Part shown: positions 62,009-64,000 of the stretch, piece by piece
How the letters are laid out: each line of letters opens with the position of its first letter
Position numbering within the stretch: the first letter of the stretch is position 1
The notes under the pieces: model-generated
What the model was told of the DNA's origin: nothing
Seen by the model: the letters and a program-made list of their open reading frames with translations, nothing else
Databases searched by the model: none
DNA from: Hyphomonadaceae bacterium ML37
Lineage (GTDB): Bacteria; Pseudomonadota; Alphaproteobacteria; Caulobacterales; Maricaulaceae
DNA: 64,000 bases
Direction: 5' to 3'
Assembly: GCA_027627685.1 (NCBI GenBank)
Contig: CP091241.1
Location: 2,542,396-2,606,395 of the forward strand
Position numbers and translations under genes: made by a program

Positions 62009-62842
62009 CTACTCCTCCCCTTCCCCCGCATCGGGCACGCCGACGACATGGAAGCCGGCGTCCACGTGCAGGACCTCGCCGGTGCACGATTTGCCGAGAT
62101 CGGACAGGAGGTAGAGCGCCGCGCCCGCGACGCCTTCCATCGTGGTGTCTTCTTTCAGGAGCGACCAGTCCTTGCCGGTCTTCATCAGCTGGCGCCCGCC
62201 GCTGATGCCGGCCATGGCGAGGGTGCGCATCGGACCGGCGGAGATGGCGTTCACGCGGATGCCTTCAGGGCCCAGATCGCGGGCGATATAGCGGGTGCTG
62301 GCTTCCAGCGCGGCCTTGGCGACGCCCATGACATTGTAATTGGGCACCACGCGTTCGGCGCCCAGATAGGTCAGCGTCACCATCGCGCCGCCGCCCTCTT
62401 CACGTGACGGCATCAGGGCGCTGGCGCGCTTGGCCGCATCGACGAAGGAGAAGGCGGAGATGTCCATCGCCCGCTTGAAGCCTTCGCGGGTGGTGTTGTG
62501 GGTGAAGGAGCCCTGCAGCTCGTCCTTGCCGGCGAACGCGATGGCGTGGACCAGAAAGTCCATCTTGCCCCATTTGGCCTTGAGCGTTTCGAAACAGGCG
62601 TCCATGGAGGCGTCGTCCGACACGTCGGCGGTGACCATGAAGGGTTCATCACCCAATGATTCGACCAGCGGCCGCACGCGCTTTTCCAGCGCCTCGTCCT
62701 GGTAGGAGAAGGCGAGCTCGGCGCCTTGCGCATGCAGCTGGCGGGCAATCCCCCAGGCGATGGAATTCTTGTTCGCCACGCCCATGACAAGCCCGCGCTT
62801 GCCCTTCATGAGTGCGCCCGCCGGAAATTCGCCTTCAGCCAT
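62009..62842 (-). CDS. fabI: Enoyl-[acyl-carrier-protein] reductase FabI
   Basis: A 277-residue SDR-type enoyl reductase. The N-terminal nucleotide motif reads GLVMGVANKNSIAWGIAR, DVSDDASM binds the adenine ring, and the catalytic pair is in TLTYLGAERVVPNYNVMGVAKAALE (Tyr-x6-Lys). The C-terminal GKSCTGEVLHVDAGFHVVG is typical. It performs the last reduction of each fatty-acid elongation cycle and is the triclosan/isoniazid-type target. The start at 62842 (MAEGEFPAGALMKGKRG) follows GGGAG; an upstream frame extension lacks similarity. Confidence 0.96.
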   Translation of the reverse strand: MAEGEFPAGALMKGKRGLVMGVANKNSIAWGIARQLHAQGAELAFSYQDEALEKRVRPLVESLGDEPFMVTADVSDDASMDACFETLKAKWGKMDFLVHAIAFAGKDELQGSFTHNTTREGFKRAMDISAFSFVDAAKRASALMPSREEGGGAMVTLTYLGAERVVPNYNVMGVAKAALEASTRYIARDLGPEGIRVNAISAGPMRTLAMAGISGGRQLMKTGKDWSLLKEDTTMEGVAGAALYLLSDLGKSCTGEVLHVDAGFHVVGVPDAGEGEE

Positions 62843-63098
62843 TGCCTGCTCCCTGCCTGTTATTTCAGGGCTCTGACAGCCATCGCCGCCCGCCCTGTCA
62901 TCCTGCCTTCGCCAATAGCGCACACGCGCGCCTGCGTCGAGCGCCGGCCGCGACCCGCCTCACTGCGCTGTGACCGGCCCGGACGCACGAAGGCCTGTTT
63001 TTCGCCGCGAAGCCATGTCAATCTCGCCAGCAGAAGGGGGAGGTCTTGCCCGCAGACGCTTGTGTCATCGCTGGCAGGCAAAGCAACAGAGGTCTTGC

Positions 63099-64000
63099 AT
63101 GAAAGCCTTGCCGACGCCGCGGTCGGTCGCCATCCGCAAAAGCTGGTCTAATCTCGACTGGGCCAGCGTCTTCGCCGCCATCATCTATCCCGCCCTGGGC
63201 GTCATCGGCCTCATCGCCGCCGCCATCATCGGCTGGTCCTTCTCCGGGGTGACCCTGGAATGGTGGTACATCCCCCTCGCTCTCCTGTCCGGCGCCGTGA
63301 CGCTGGTGATCTGCAATGTCGGCATCGGCGCGCTTCACCGTGTCTGGCAGCACAAGGCGGGCGAGCTGCGCTGGCCGGCGCAGGTGCTGACCACCTTCAA
63401 CTGCGTTGTCGCCATGCAGGGCCGGTTCCGGGACTGGGTGAATTATCACAGCCAGCACCACCGCCTGTCGGACCGCCCCGGCGATCCGCACAATCCGGCC
63501 GAAGGCAAAATGTGGGCATGGCTGGGCTGGCTGTTCTGGCGCGACCCCAATGATCTCAAGCGCCCGCTGGCCATGTGGCTGCGCGATACGCGCTCGGTGG
63601 TGGTCTTTGACCGTCACTATTCGCTGATCTCGGTGGCGGTGCACCTGGTGCTGCCCGCCGCGATCTATGCGCTGGTGTGGGCGCTGGGCGGATCGCTGAT
63701 CCTGACCCTGATCCTGCACGCCAGCGCCGTGGTGGCGCGCGGGGTGCAGTTCCACGCGACGATCCTGGGCGTGAACGTGTTCGGCCACCTCAAGACGCCG
63801 GCCTGGGCCGACTATCTGCTGGCGCTGCTCACGGGTGGCGAAGCGTTTCATGACCACCACCACGACGAGCCGTCCAGCGCCCTGCACCTGCCCCGGCGCG
63901 GCCTGTTCAACCGGGTGTTCGACTATAACGGCACAGCGCTTTTGATTTTCGAGAAACTGCGCTGGGCGCGTGATCTGCGCATCGCGCCGCAATTTGCAGC
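63099..64000 (+). CDS. Fatty-acid (acyl-CoA-type) desaturase, 3' end outside window
   Basis: An open frame of at least 300 residues beginning MKALPTPRSVAIRKSWSNLDWASVFAAIIYP, behind AGAGGT. It has four or so membrane helices and the three histidine boxes of delta-9 type di-iron desaturases: ALHRVWQHK, YHSQHHRLSDRPGD and EAFHDHHHDEPSSA. It should introduce a double bond into membrane fatty acids. Divergent from fabI across 256 bases, suggesting joint control of saturation. No stop is reached before base 64000. Confidence 0.9.
   Translation, partial: MKALPTPRSVAIRKSWSNLDWASVFAAIIYPALGVIGLIAAAIIGWSFSGVTLEWWYIPLALLSGAVTLVICNVGIGALHRVWQHKAGELRWPAQVLTTFNCVVAMQGRFRDWVNYHSQHHRLSDRPGDPHNPAEGKMWAWLGWLFWRDPNDLKRPLAMWLRDTRSVVVFDRHYSLISVAVHLVLPAAIYALVWALGGSLILTLILHASAVVARGVQFHATILGVNVFGHLKTPAWADYLLALLTGGEAFHDHHHDEPSSALHLPRRGLFNRVFDYNGTALLIFEKLRWARDLRIAPQFA

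Overview
The window is a dense, GC-rich chromosomal segment of an alphaproteobacterium, most likely a dimorphic or prosthecate member of the Caulobacterales/Maricaulales (Hyphomonadaceae/Maricaulaceae type). The inference rests on: CtrA boxes (TTAA-N7-TTAA) at a flagellar promoter and at a polysaccharide-synthase promoter; a zapA - 6S RNA - 5-formyl-THF cyclo-ligase arrangement; groESL with a CIRCE element and an alphaproteobacterial sigma32-type promoter; COQ9, DUF2093 and DUF4164 proteins; and the beta-helix/diheme cytochrome pair that I recall as named after Hyphomonas and Shewanella proteins. No rRNA, tRNA, CRISPR array, prophage or complete insertion sequence was seen.

Layout. 1-893: 5' part of a circularly permuted ATP-grasp gene. 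1007-3530: flagellar genes flgB-flgC-fliE (minus) divergent from fliO-fliP (plus). 3551-3699: MITE-like inverted-repeat element. 3718-8175: phzF/thioredoxin-lipoprotein pair, CorC-type protein, aroB, aroK. 8291-13698: small membrane protein, exported protein, xerD, accA, transaldolase-type fsa, fpr. 13797-17633: cyclo-ligase, 6S RNA, zapA, DUF4164, glmM, cysQ. 17700-21030: an accessory stretch with a candidate structured small RNA, an orphan nuclease-like gene, a hydrolase and a hipBA module behind four evenly spaced operators. 21139-23941: gshB and companions, UspA. 23981-29662: exopolysaccharide locus (BcsB-like, outer-membrane barrel, GT2 synthase), in which two of three genes carry a single in-frame TAG. 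29771-35528: pseudo-nitrilase, GntR regulator, membrane protein, FAD oxidase, aldehyde dehydrogenase. 35541-41447: Na/Ca antiporter, a 26-residue membrane peptide, two duplicated hybrid histidine kinases and a lone receiver. 41534-45884: groESL, OmpA lipoprotein, a gene-free stretch with a CtrA box and a long hairpin, parDE, VOC protein. 45890-49460: ubiD, FkbM methyltransferase, hypothetical, phosphatase. 49549-53515: lipid A/Kdo operon (DUF374, waaA, lpxK, lpxL-like). 53464-58810: M23 peptidase, DUF2093, mutL, NIT-domain receptor, coq9, rpsU. 59010-64000: beta-helix lipoprotein plus diheme cytochrome, lipoprotein, fabI, and a fatty-acid desaturase running off the end.

Most of the window is core housekeeping (cell envelope, aromatic amino acids, fatty acids, repair, chaperones, flagellum). 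The unusual parts are the hipBA operator array, the unassigned RNA at about 17738-17856, the two amber-interrupted genes in one CtrA-linked polysaccharide locus, a possible AUC start codon in rpsU, and the catabolic-looking cluster with a nitrilase homologue that has lost two of its three catalytic residues.
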